A stretch of DNA of 64,000 nt from NCBI GenBank assembly GCA_028281665.1, contig JANQJK010000002.1:1-64000 (forward strand). The letters run 5' to 3'. The stretch comes from Hyphococcus sp. (GTDB lineage Bacteria > Pseudomonadota > Alphaproteobacteria > Caulobacterales > Parvularculaceae). The notes below the pieces were generated by a model. That model was given only the letters and a program-made list of their open reading frames with translations. It was not told where the DNA came from and searched no databases. Each line of letters starts with the position of its first letter. The stretch's first letter is position 1. A program made the position numbers and the translations under genes. Shown one piece after another: positions 1 through 8,660 of this stretch.

Positions 1-1
1 C

Positions 2-253
2 GCGAAACTCGCTGTCACGGAACGTACGCTGCGGCGGCGACTGACCGAAGAGGGCGCCAGTTTTCGCCAGCTCTACATCGATGCCCGCATGGCGATTGCG
101 TATGAGCTCTTGGCCTCCGCAGGCCTGAATGTCGAAACGGTGTCCTGGCGGGTCGGCTATGCCGAGCCTGCCAGTTTTGCACGGGCTTTCGCGAAGAAAT
201 ACGGCAAGACACCCGGCGAGGTTCGGAAGGAAAACGTGATCCGGATAGCATAG
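2..253 (+). CDS. AraC-family transcriptional regulator, C-terminal part (5' truncated by window edge)
   Basis: This is the last 83 codons of a DNA-binding regulator; the effector-binding N-terminus lies outside the window. The visible part is the second half of an AraC/XylS double helix-turn-helix domain. It has TERTLRRRL in the first recognition helix, then the ETVSWRVGYAEPASFARAF segment and the closing KTPGEVRK signature that ends most members. The frame opens at base 2 and stops with TAG at 251-253. The regulated genes cannot be told from here, since the downstream glycan genes are on the opposite strand. The family call is firm; effector and targets are unknown. Confidence 0.9.
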   Translation, partial: AKLAVTERTLRRRLTEEGASFRQLYIDARMAIAYELLASAGLNVETVSWRVGYAEPASFARAFAKKYGKTPGEVRKENVIRIA

Positions 254-557
254 AGTGAAGCCAGAAGATGACGTTCGGATTTGTCGGAGCATCTGGTCGT
301 TTGGGCTAAAAGCGGTCGGGCGCAGCAGGCGCCGGGACGGCCTACGGCCTCAGTGTGCCCGAGTAGTGCGCTTGCGCTCTACCTCGCAGAACTGATAACT
401 ACAGCGCATCGGGCCGTCACGCTATCGTAGTGCGATGGCGAAGGAATAGTTCGTATTATCGACTCGCGTGGCCCGCCAGTCTGCCGGCCTCGCGCATATT
501 GCTTTCGGCAGCGTCGCCTAGGATACAAAATAGCGTGCGCACCCACATCGACGGGCG
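254..557. other. Intergenic stretch, no gene seen
   Basis: About 300 bases lie between the AraC tail and the 3' end of the sulfotransferase-glycosyltransferase gene. I see no frame with protein-like composition, no tRNA arms and no convincing terminator hairpin with a T-run. The two flanking genes converge here, so it may be degraded sequence, but nothing recognisable remains. Confidence 0.5.
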
Positions 558-2660
558 TCAGCCCGCAGCGGCAGACCGTAAGGCGACAAGCTTGGTTTTA
601 ACTTGCTTTGCCTCGCCGGGTCGTGTCCAACCACTCAAAAGGAAATCGAGCAACTGTTGTTGATCGTCGGACGTTTCCTCTGGCGGCCCCTCGCACAGAA
701 GCGTCCAATACCGCTCGAAGAACTTGTAGATTCCCATTTCCGCGATTGCCGGGCGCTGCCCGACAGAAACGTAGCTCTGCATCAGCGCGACCGTCTGCAT
801 TGCGTCCTGAACGCGTTCCAGCCAACCAAAACGATATGTCGCCGAACCCTGATGAACACGATACTGGGCCAGGTGCTTCGGCTCGAACCAGATCGGCCCG
901 GACACGGCGATCCTGTTCCACATGTCCCAGTCGAAAGAAAATTTCAGTGAAGGCGAGAACCCGCCGACGGCCTGGTACGCGCTGCGCCGGACGATGATCG
1001 ACGGGAACTGAATGCGCAGCTGCAATGACAGCCTGATTTGCCAGTCCTCCAGCACGCCGCGCGATTGCGGCGCCGGCGGCTCTGACGTCAGCCGCCCTCT
1101 GTCGTTTATGTAGCCGGTATCACTCATGCCTGCGACGAGGTCGGGGTTGCCTTGCAGAACCGGCAATAGCGCATCGTAGAACCCCGGCTGCAACCGGTCG
1201 TCCTGGTGCAGAATATGTACGAACTCCCCGCTAGCTTGCGCGATGCACTGGTTGTGGTTGCCGACCAGCCCAAAATTCCTGTCATTGCGCAAGTAGCGAA
1301 TGCGTGGCCCGTATCGCTGTGCGACACGGTGCGCGGTCGGGTTTTGCGAGGCGTCGTCGACGATCGTGATCTCGCAGCGCTTCTCGTCAAGACCCTGGCC
1401 AAGCACGCTATCAAGGGCCTCGCAAAGCCAATCGTCCTGTTCGACATTGTGGACGGGGATCATCACCGACAACACGTTTTTTCGAACGTCTGACGGTGGA
1501 GCGGGCAATGGGACGTATTTGCGCTCCATGAGCGCCCTGCCCGCCGGCCAGGACGTCGAGTTTTCGACAAGGCTTCGCTGTTCCCCATTCGCTTCTAATA
1601 GTCCGACAAGGTCAGCCGCCCAGTATTGAGCCCCGAAGCGCGCGAGCATCTTACATGCTTGTTTAATCTGCGCCCGCGCCTCTGCCGCATTCGCTATCGG
1701 GGAACGTACTCCCTGATTGTCCGAGCGAAACCCCAGTGACCGTCGCCGCCAGTCCTGCGCGGCGCGATAGGCGGCGTCCGCCTCCGGCCATCGACGACCC
1801 TTCGCGAGCGTATGGGCCAACGCGTCCAGCTCGTTCGGGTCTGCTTTTTCCAGCCTATCGGACGCGGCAGATTTCGAACCGCTAAAGACAGACGGGTCTT
1901 CCTTGTGGTTGCGACCGTCTTCGTCGTGACCGTTAGATCGTAGGCTCCGTTTCCGGGCGCGGTGCATTGTCACGCGCGCCGCCGTCTGCAACCGGCGGTG
2001 AATGGTTCGAAGCTCCGCCGGTAATTCCGCATGTTTTGCAGATTCATTTCTGCGCAGCCGGGTTTCAAAGAACTTGAATCCATTTGCCGGCGCCCTGAGA
2101 CCGGCGGTCGCGCACGCCTCAACGAGCCCTTGGCGGTACCGGCTTGGCGACCAATCAAAGTTCACCACCGTAACGTCGCGCTCGCTGCAAACGGACAAAA
2201 GCCGTTCGTTATAAGCTCGCCAAAGCTTTAGTCCTCGTTCGATTGGAAAGCCGTCTCGCGATTTTAGCGAGCCCGCGACGGCGTATGGATCGCGAAAAGT
2301 CGCTATGAATTTGGCGTCGGGTAATGCGTCAGCCCAGCCGTCAAACGTCAGCAATGTTCGCGGATCCTTAAAACCCCAGACTGGCGAATGAGCCGTCGCT
2401 TTGATAACTTGATCGCGCTGGGCTTTGTGGTCCTCCCGCCAGACAATGCCGTCGTCGGGCGGATCGTCCCACGCAGCACCCACCGACGCGAGTACGGCGT
2501 CGTTGAGCTCCATGACGGCCATACTCTCTCGCGTGCCTTTTTCGTTGCCTCGTGTCTTCTGGTTTACGTCGCCAAGATGGAGACCCGCTTCCTGCAAGGA
2601 TCCGGTCAGGCAGCTTGTGCCGCTCCGATGCATGCCAAGAATGATAAGGGTTCGGGTCAT
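558..2660 (-). CDS. Sulfotransferase-glycosyltransferase (GT2) fusion protein
   Basis: A 700-residue protein with two enzymatic halves. Residues 1-200 are a PAPS-dependent sulfotransferase: a 5'-phosphosulfate loop LGMHRSGTS at 9-17 and a GFKDPR/FRDP segment near 95-125. Residues about 395-600 are a family 2 glycosyltransferase, with LSVMIPVHN, the nucleotide-binding IVDDAS and an HQDD acidic motif near 485. The middle is a charged linker. A TTG start at 2684 is possible; I prefer the ATG at 2660 because the sulfotransferase fold begins there. It lies 77 bases downstream of the FkbM fusion gene on the same strand, so probably in one operon. The likely role is building and sulfating a surface glycan or polymer; the substrate is unknown. 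Confidence 0.82.
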   Translation of the reverse strand: MTRTLIILGMHRSGTSCLTGSLQEAGLHLGDVNQKTRGNEKGTRESMAVMELNDAVLASVGAAWDDPPDDGIVWREDHKAQRDQVIKATAHSPVWGFKDPRTLLTFDGWADALPDAKFIATFRDPYAVAGSLKSRDGFPIERGLKLWRAYNERLLSVCSERDVTVVNFDWSPSRYRQGLVEACATAGLRAPANGFKFFETRLRRNESAKHAELPAELRTIHRRLQTAARVTMHRARKRSLRSNGHDEDGRNHKEDPSVFSGSKSAASDRLEKADPNELDALAHTLAKGRRWPEADAAYRAAQDWRRRSLGFRSDNQGVRSPIANAAEARAQIKQACKMLARFGAQYWAADLVGLLEANGEQRSLVENSTSWPAGRALMERKYVPLPAPPSDVRKNVLSVMIPVHNVEQDDWLCEALDSVLGQGLDEKRCEITIVDDASQNPTAHRVAQRYGPRIRYLRNDRNFGLVGNHNQCIAQASGEFVHILHQDDRLQPGFYDALLPVLQGNPDLVAGMSDTGYINDRGRLTSEPPAPQSRGVLEDWQIRLSLQLRIQFPSIIVRRSAYQAVGGFSPSLKFSFDWDMWNRIAVSGPIWFEPKHLAQYRVHQGSATYRFGWLERVQDAMQTVALMQSYVSVGQRPAIAEMGIYKFFERYWTLLCEGPPEETSDDQQQLLDFLLSGWTRPGEAKQVKTKLVALRSAAAG

Positions 2661-2737
2661 TTCCGGCGTTATAGCAAACCACAAGCGCGGAAAAAGCAGT
2701 ATCTGGGATTTTCGTGCTCGGTCAGCTCAGGGCGGCG

Positions 2738-5578
2738 TCAGGACTTGTCCGACAACGACTTCAGGCGTTGCCGCGCCGCTTTTACATGCGCAAATGCCCC
2801 ATTTAAACGCGCGGCCTGTTCGTCGTTGTAACGCGAGAGTTCGTCAAACTTTTCCTGCAATGCAGATAAGTTGCTCTCGCTGTTTTTCCACTTCTGCTCA
2901 GCGCTCGCTAGACCGGACAATTGTTCCTCAAGGGTATCCATGTCCCGCATCGCCGTTTCAAGCGCTGCGGCCTTTTCTTCAAGGTCAACGACCCGTTGCC
3001 TCAGCGATGCTCGCTCGCCCGTTGCAGCATCAAGGTCGGTCTCAAGGCTGCGCAGCCCGTCGTCTATTTCCGCGGCGACGTCCTCGATATCCAGCGTGGA
3101 TTGAGCGCGCGCTCTTATCTCCGACAACAAGGTGTTCGTTTGGGAAGTAAGTTTTGATATCTGATCGTCGACGTGAGCTATATTCAAATCGAGTTGCCCG
3201 CCAAGGCGAGTACTCTCCCGGCGCACCAGAGCGTCCAGTCGCTTGTACTCGCCAATTTGACGCGTCAGCGCCGCACGGGTCGCGGCTGCTTCCATGGAAA
3301 GCGTTCGGATCCGCTGATACGTCCAGAAACCAAGATATAGCACCAGCGTGACAATGCCTGCCAGAATGGCCGCGCCCGATATGAAGATACGGGCCTGCAA
3401 GTCGGGCTGTGCAAGACCGATTAGAAATACGGCGCCGAACATGAGCGCCGCCGGCGCAATTAAAAACCACCGGCGCCACATTCCCCCAATCGCACGTTTC
3501 GTGAGCCTCGCCAGCGCAAACAGCCGCGGAGAGCGCAGCCGAAGCCCCTCCCCAAAGTCAGCGTAAAACGGTCTCTTGTCGGCCAGAGACGATTGCGCCG
3601 CCCGGAGCGGTCCGCTGCCAGCGTTGCCCTTGCTGTTCATCGACGCAGCTGTAACCGATTCGGAAGAGCGCCGTTTCACCAAGGCGGAAAACGCCGCTTG
3701 CACGGAATTAAGCCCGGGGTCATCTGCGAAGGCCAGCAAGTTACCCCAGGCATTCGTGGGAATCTCCGTTGTTTCAGTAAATTGAACAATACGTCGCCAG
3801 TCGTGTGGAATGCCGTAACGAATAATCGGGCGCCACTCGCTAACGTAAACGGCATAGCCCTTGCCTGTGAGATACTGAGCGATGTCCCGCCAATCGTGGC
3901 CCATGGGCTTGGTTTTGGCGTCCTCGAATTCGCATTCGATGACATCTGGACGCAGAGCGTCCCATGGTGCGCCCTTGAGAACCGACAGGTCAAAGCCTTC
4001 AACATCGATTTTCAGGAAGTCGATTGAAGAAATTCCGCGCTCGCGGACGATCTCGGTCAGCGTCGTAATGTCGACGCGGCCCGTCTCTTTATGCGTTTCC
4101 TGAAATGCAGACAGCCCGCTGATGCCCGTGCTTTCCGGCGACGTAAAGAAAGCAACATCCCGTTGGGGCTTGTCGCTAACGGCTCTCGCATCGATCGATA
4201 CTGCCTGGGCATGCGCAAATCGCCGTTCCAGTTGTGCGCGGTTTTCTGGATCAGGCTCAAAACAATGAATGGTCCAGTCCAGCTCATGAAAGTAGCCCGC
4301 CGACGTGCCGACATGCGCGCCCACATCAATCATGACATGCTTGCGTCCGCGACGGCTCGACAATAGGCGCGCGATAACGGCGGTCTCATCGACGTGCGCG
4401 CCGGCTTCCCTTGCTTCTTCATCTGGCGGATTTGCGTTCATTGCGGGTTGGCTCGATGCTGAAGAGAGAACTCGCGTCAGCGTCTCTCGCGCGGAAAAAA
4501 TACTGAAATCACGGAACGCAATCTGTCTGGCCTTATCGCCAAGCGTGCGACGTTGGTCGGGATTTGTCGCGAGGCTCTCAAGGGTGTCGGAAACGGCGTC
4601 GACAGAATCTTCCGTGACCCGCACGCCGATATCATGCTTTTCGAGCACCGCGATCGTCGCCACATCCGGCGGCCCGAACGCAACGAGTGGCGCTCCGCTG
4701 GCAAGGCACTCAGGCAGCTTGTTCGCCAGCGAATATTGAATGTAGCTCCTGGACTTTTTATCGAAATTGTATGCGATAACTGAAACGTCCGCGCCCGCGA
4801 GCCATGCGCGATACTCGTCAGGCTCCAGATCCGCGACGACAATATGTGTGCGCTTGAGGCCTTTTAAATGCGGTGCGATCAGACGTTGCCATAAAGCGCG
4901 CGTTTTGATTTCAAATCGAACGTTGATCCCGCGACTCGCCAACCGCTCCACCGCTTGCGCTACGGTTACAATCGACGACAGCGTCATATTTTCTGCAAGG
5001 GAGCCCGCATAACGCACTTTCAATGCGCCCCCGGTGTCGCGTTTCTTTTCCGGCCAGTCGTTCGGATCGACGCCATTGGCGACCGGAACAAATGGCAAGC
5101 CGTACCTCGCCTGAAACGCCGTCGACATCGCGTCTGAAATAGCCAACCGAACGGACGACCGACTTAACAATGTACGCCAATCTTTCTCTAAAGCCGCCGC
5201 CGCAGACGGATCTTCATCCGCAAACGCCACCGGCCAGTCATCCATTATCCAGGTGACCAGCGGCTTTTGCAGCTTGTCGATCAGGTGCATCGCCGCGTTG
5301 TGGAGCGCAGGCGTCTTCGGCGTCGGACGATACAGGACAACCTCAGGGTCGAATTGCGTCGCCAGGTGCTCGATTGCGGCAATCGTCGCCGTATCCGCGT
5401 CCGCAAACAACTTTGTGCGCCCAAAGGAATAGGCGCCGAGCTTTCCGCCGGCGCCGATATGAAGCTGCATCAAACGACTTTGCGGCCAGTCAGCAAACAA
5501 CGCCGATTTCAGCTCGCCTGTCGCGGTCGCATCGCCGACCTTCGTCATATCGATTAAAAGCACTCGCGGCTTTCGCAT
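2738..5578 (-). CDS. Glycosyltransferase + FkbM methyltransferase + membrane anchor + coiled coil fusion
   Basis: A 946-residue multidomain protein. Residues 1-375 resemble a GT-B (GT4-like) glycosyltransferase, with the C-terminal LANKLPECLASGAPLVAF segment that binds nucleotide sugar. Residues 415-620 are an FkbM-type SAM methyltransferase: VMIDVGAHVGT then FLKIDVEG. Two hydrophobic segments at about 704-723 and 730-753 are followed by a long heptad-rich coiled coil to the end. The ATG at 5578 has a good AAGAAGG ribosome site; an upstream extension to 5710 reads as non-coding. The neighbours are glycan genes on both sides. I infer a membrane-tethered enzyme that glycosylates and O-methylates a surface polymer; the coiled coil could measure chain length, but that is speculation. 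Confidence 0.82.
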   Translation of the reverse strand: MRKPRVLLIDMTKVGDATATGELKSALFADWPQSRLMQLHIGAGGKLGAYSFGRTKLFADADTATIAAIEHLATQFDPEVVLYRPTPKTPALHNAAMHLIDKLQKPLVTWIMDDWPVAFADEDPSAAAALEKDWRTLLSRSSVRLAISDAMSTAFQARYGLPFVPVANGVDPNDWPEKKRDTGGALKVRYAGSLAENMTLSSIVTVAQAVERLASRGINVRFEIKTRALWQRLIAPHLKGLKRTHIVVADLEPDEYRAWLAGADVSVIAYNFDKKSRSYIQYSLANKLPECLASGAPLVAFGPPDVATIAVLEKHDIGVRVTEDSVDAVSDTLESLATNPDQRRTLGDKARQIAFRDFSIFSARETLTRVLSSASSQPAMNANPPDEEAREAGAHVDETAVIARLLSSRRGRKHVMIDVGAHVGTSAGYFHELDWTIHCFEPDPENRAQLERRFAHAQAVSIDARAVSDKPQRDVAFFTSPESTGISGLSAFQETHKETGRVDITTLTEIVRERGISSIDFLKIDVEGFDLSVLKGAPWDALRPDVIECEFEDAKTKPMGHDWRDIAQYLTGKGYAVYVSEWRPIIRYGIPHDWRRIVQFTETTEIPTNAWGNLLAFADDPGLNSVQAAFSALVKRRSSESVTAASMNSKGNAGSGPLRAAQSSLADKRPFYADFGEGLRLRSPRLFALARLTKRAIGGMWRRWFLIAPAALMFGAVFLIGLAQPDLQARIFISGAAILAGIVTLVLYLGFWTYQRIRTLSMEAAATRAALTRQIGEYKRLDALVRRESTRLGGQLDLNIAHVDDQISKLTSQTNTLLSEIRARAQSTLDIEDVAAEIDDGLRSLETDLDAATGERASLRQRVVDLEEKAAALETAMRDMDTLEEQLSGLASAEQKWKNSESNLSALQEKFDELSRYNDEQAARLNGAFAHVKAARQRLKSLSDKS

Positions 5579-5772
5579 CGTAACCTTCTTATACAAACGC
5601 GCTGAGGGCGTCGCCGGCCAGGAACCGGCTATCAAGGTGTCAGCGTCCGGGATGACACTCCGAGTTCCAGTAGCATGCGCCGGTCCGCCTGCAAGGGGTT
5701 TCCTGTCCAAGCAGGCTGCTGCATAAGCGTCTGGCGCCTTACGATGGCGCAGGTCTGCTCTGGAGTTTTCGG

Positions 5773-6741
5773 ATGCGCAATGAGTGCGTCAGCATCGTTT
5801 TTCGCGCTCTAAACGAAGAGAAATGGTTTGATCGGGCCCTTTCGGCGTGCAGCGAACAGGATTTCGACGCCGGCGCCGTCGAGTTCATTCTCGTCGATTC
5901 GGGCTCGACAGATCGCACAATCGAGATCGCAGAGCGTCATGGCTGCCGCATCGTGCACATCAAGAAGTCGGAGTTTACCTTCGGGCGGTCGCTTAACTAT
6001 GGGTGCGAGGCCGCGACCGGCGACTATCTCGTCTTCATTTCCGCCCATTGTATCCCCGCGGACAAAGACTGGCTCAGGCGTCTGATTGCGCCGTTGCGCG
6101 CAAACAAGGCGGACTATGTTTACGGCCGTCAGATCGGTCACGACGTTACGCGTTTTTCAGAGCATCAGGTATTCGCGCAGTACTTCCCTGACAACGACAT
6201 GATTCCGCAGGAAGGGTTTTTCATCAACAACGCGAACGCCGCCATCCGGAAAGAAACCTGGGCGAAGCACAAGTTCGACGAGTCTGTAACGGGCCTTGAA
6301 GACATGGTTCTCGGCAAGGCCATTGTCGCGCAAGGCGGAACGCTCGGGTACATTTCCGATGCGGCTGTCATCCATATTCACGAGGAGAGTTTCCGGCAAA
6401 CGCGGCGGCGTTACTATCGCGAAGCGCTCACCTTGCGCGAAATCATGCCGCAGGTGCATTTTCGGTTCGGGGATTTTCTGCGTTACTTTTTTACGGGCGT
6501 ATTTCACGACTTCTCGGAGGCGCTTCGCCAGCGTCGTTTCTGGCGAACCGCGCCGGAGATTATCGCCTTTCGCATGATGCAGTATTGGGGCGCCTATCTC
6601 GGTCATAACGAGCACCGCACATTGTCGCGCCAGGAGAAAGAACGGTATTATTACCCCCGCGCGCATCCGCGGATTGCGAAATCAAAGAAGAAACCCCAGA
6701 GCCGCGCACAGGGCAAAGCGTCGGAAAAGCAAGGTTTCTGA
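5773..6741 (+). CDS. Family 2 glycosyltransferase
   Basis: A 322-residue GT-A enzyme. The N-terminus VSIVFRALNEE and LVDSGSTDRT at 41-49 form the nucleotide-binding half. The usual DxD metal motif is replaced by SAHCIPAD at 90-97, as in rhamnosyltransferase-like branches. The acceptor half carries NNANAAIRKETW and GLEDMVLGKAI, where ED is the likely catalytic base. The tail is very basic (KSKKKPQSR) and could bind membrane or acidic polymer. It is transcribed divergently from the FkbM fusion with about 195 bases between starts. Sugar donor and acceptor are unknown. It is most likely part of the same surface-glycan pathway. Confidence 0.85.
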   Translation: MRNECVSIVFRALNEEKWFDRALSACSEQDFDAGAVEFILVDSGSTDRTIEIAERHGCRIVHIKKSEFTFGRSLNYGCEAATGDYLVFISAHCIPADKDWLRRLIAPLRANKADYVYGRQIGHDVTRFSEHQVFAQYFPDNDMIPQEGFFINNANAAIRKETWAKHKFDESVTGLEDMVLGKAIVAQGGTLGYISDAAVIHIHEESFRQTRRRYYREALTLREIMPQVHFRFGDFLRYFFTGVFHDFSEALRQRRFWRTAPEIIAFRMMQYWGAYLGHNEHRTLSRQEKERYYYPRAHPRIAKSKKKPQSRAQGKASEKQGF

Positions 6742-6755
6742 TTTGGTGACGCGTA

Positions 6756-6806
6756 ATTGCGCGCGTTAGGCAAGCCGAAGATTCAAGATCCTAAGTCGCG
6801 CGCAAT
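6756..6806. terminator. Long hairpin between convergent genes, probable bidirectional terminator
   Basis: The left arm is ATTGCGCGCG plus TTAGG. The right arm is CCTAA plus CGCGCGCAAT, with a two-base bulge, giving about 15 paired bases around a 19-base loop. It sits exactly between the GT2 stop and the stop of the opposite gene. There is no strong T-run, so termination strength is uncertain. Confidence 0.5.
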
Positions 6807-7660
6807 CAATACCAGTAGCTTTTGCCAAATCGCTGCACCGCGAGCGGTATGTTGGACGGGCGCATTTCGACGGTCCACTCCAGCGTCTCGCCGAGTGTGG
6901 CGCTCGCTGATTGTTCCTCGATAGCGTACCCCATGCACTCCACCCGGATCCACAATCGGGCGGTCTCGGCGCGCGCCGGCACGCCGATATGAAAAATCAG
7001 CGTGTTGTCCTCGCGCCGGATCGTGGCGCCTTCGGTCGTGCGGAAGAGATTGAATGTCTCGTCGGTCTGCTCATTGTGCAGCCGGCCGCGAATGGAGCCG
7101 CGTCGCACCATGGTGGAGATGTCCCCGCGAATGCCTTCCGGGAAGACAACGCGCAGATGAACATCATACTTCGCCGCCTCTTCCTCGTCCTGCGCCAGGA
7201 ATACCCGCGCTTGGCCTTGCGCGTAGGCGGCGTTTACGATGCGCGGTTCAAGGGACGCCTCACGCGCCGCCACTGAAGCCAGGCCCGGCAGATTATCGTT
7301 GATGCCCTCTATCCCGCTCGCAAGGTTGGGCGGCGTCATGGTCAACAGCACGGCGAGAAGGCCGAAGCCCTGCGCAAAGGCGCCCTGACGCGTGATCGGC
7401 TGAAAATAGAACACGGAGCCTGCGCCGACGACCGTGAGCCCGAGCACAACCATCCAAAGCGGTATCTCGGTAAACCCGATCAGGGAACCGAGCTGGACCA
7501 CCCATTCGTTGATTTTGAAGAGGGCGGCCGCCTCTCCCTTTTGCTGATAATCCGCGACGATGGCCGAGATAATGCCGGCGGATCCCGCAAGCGCGAGGCC
7601 GGACATATCCATGAAGCCGAACTCACCCGGCGCCTTAATCCCGCGCTTCACACCATACAT
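6806..7660 (-). CDS. Membrane protein of unknown function with beta-rich C-terminal domain
   Basis: A 284-residue protein that I do not recognise. After a short cytoplasmic N-terminus it has two hydrophobic stretches (PLWMVVLGLTVVGAG, and FAQGFGLLAVLLTM). The second half alternates polar and hydrophobic residues and looks like a beta sandwich, ending in an aromatic QRFGKSYWY tail. The ATG at 7660 has an AGGAG site nine bases upstream; a longer frame to 7702 lacks one. The gene stands alone between a GT2 gene (convergent) and a histidine phosphatase (same strand, about 90 bases upstream). It may be a bitopic envelope protein; function is unknown. Confidence 0.7.
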   Translation of the reverse strand: MYGVKRGIKAPGEFGFMDMSGLALAGSAGIISAIVADYQQKGEAAALFKINEWVVQLGSLIGFTEIPLWMVVLGLTVVGAGSVFYFQPITRQGAFAQGFGLLAVLLTMTPPNLASGIEGINDNLPGLASVAAREASLEPRIVNAAYAQGQARVFLAQDEEEAAKYDVHLRVVFPEGIRGDISTMVRRGSIRGRLHNEQTDETFNLFRTTEGATIRREDNTLIFHIGVPARAETARLWIRVECMGYAIEEQSASATLGETLEWTVEMRPSNIPLAVQRFGKSYWY

Positions 7661-7752
7661 ACCCACGCTCCTGCAGCTGATCCCCGAAACGCAGTTAAGC
7701 ATATCCCGGCGTCGTTTTTAAGACAGCGCCGGAGCGGCGACAAAATCCGCCC

Positions 7753-8490
7753 TTAGCTGGCGGTTCGCGGCGGTGCGCCCCCGAAATCGATATCGAACAG
7801 ATGTTCGAGGCTTGTTCTTGAAAGGCCATGTTTGACAAAGTCGTAGGGCGTAACATTGATCGCTTTGATGAGCACCCGCTCAATGTCGAGCTCTTCCCCG
7901 GACATCGCCGGCGTAACGTCGATATCGATGACATTGATGCAGGCGAGATCCTGCTCGAAGGACGAAATTGTCCTGAGGCCGCCGCCGCACGCCCAGCCGA
8001 GCGCAATGCGGTTTACGCCCTCATGGGCGACGACAAGGGCGGTGCGCCAGTTCCCGGTCGTCGCGAAATCGCTGAGGGCGGCGACAATGCGCGTCTCGGC
8101 GTCCGCGAAGGCCTCCCCCTCGGGCAGGAACGTCGCCCCGTCTTCCTGTGCAGCCTCAAAGGAGTATGCAAGCCGAGCGGCCAGTTCCTCCCGTGACTTC
8201 GCCTCAAGCCACTGGCTCTGCAACTCGACTATACGCCGGTCAATCGCCAGCGGCGCCGGGGTCGTCTGACCGGCGAGCACGATTTCGGCGGTTTCCCGGG
8301 TCCGCGAGAGGCCCGAGCACACTGCGGCGTCGAACTGAACGCCCGCCAGCGCGTCGCGGGCGACCGCCGCCTGGTCGCGGCCCTCATCGGTGAGTGGCGC
8401 ATCCCTCGGATCGGCAAGCGTCGCATCGAAGTAGTCCACATGGCCGTGGCGCATCAGATAGACGCGCCGACGCCCGGATCCCTGGGCCAT
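7753..8490 (-). CDS. Histidine phosphatase superfamily protein
   Basis: A 245-residue protein of the phosphoglycerate-mutase-like family. The phosphate-accepting histidine lies in LMRHGHVD near the N-terminus, followed by LTDEGRDQA and the CSGLSRTRETAEI arginine/histidine segment. A second histidine is in ALVVAHEGVNR, so all catalytic elements are present. The ATG at 8490 follows GGAGGG; the upstream extension to 8577 is rejected. It diverges from the TPR-VanY gene. Members act on sugar phosphates, nucleotides or phosphoproteins, and the substrate cannot be read from sequence. Confidence 0.88.
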   Translation of the reverse strand: MAQGSGRRRVYLMRHGHVDYFDATLADPRDAPLTDEGRDQAAVARDALAGVQFDAAVCSGLSRTRETAEIVLAGQTTPAPLAIDRRIVELQSQWLEAKSREELAARLAYSFEAAQEDGATFLPEGEAFADAETRIVAALSDFATTGNWRTALVVAHEGVNRIALGWACGGGLRTISSFEQDLACINVIDIDVTPAMSGEELDIERVLIKAINVTPYDFVKHGLSRTSLEHLFDIDFGGAPPRTAS

Positions 8491-8660
8491 GCAAAGTCCC
8501 TCCATTTGCCGTGCTGGTTGCCTTACTGGGCCGCTGCCAATAGCGCTGACCACGGCAAAACGCCACCGTGCCGGCATTTTCCCCGGTCAAGGCTCGCCAC
8601 TCGCGGTTCCCGGTGTTAGGCTGCCGGCATATTTGGGGTCTGGACTGTCGGAGGGGATGG

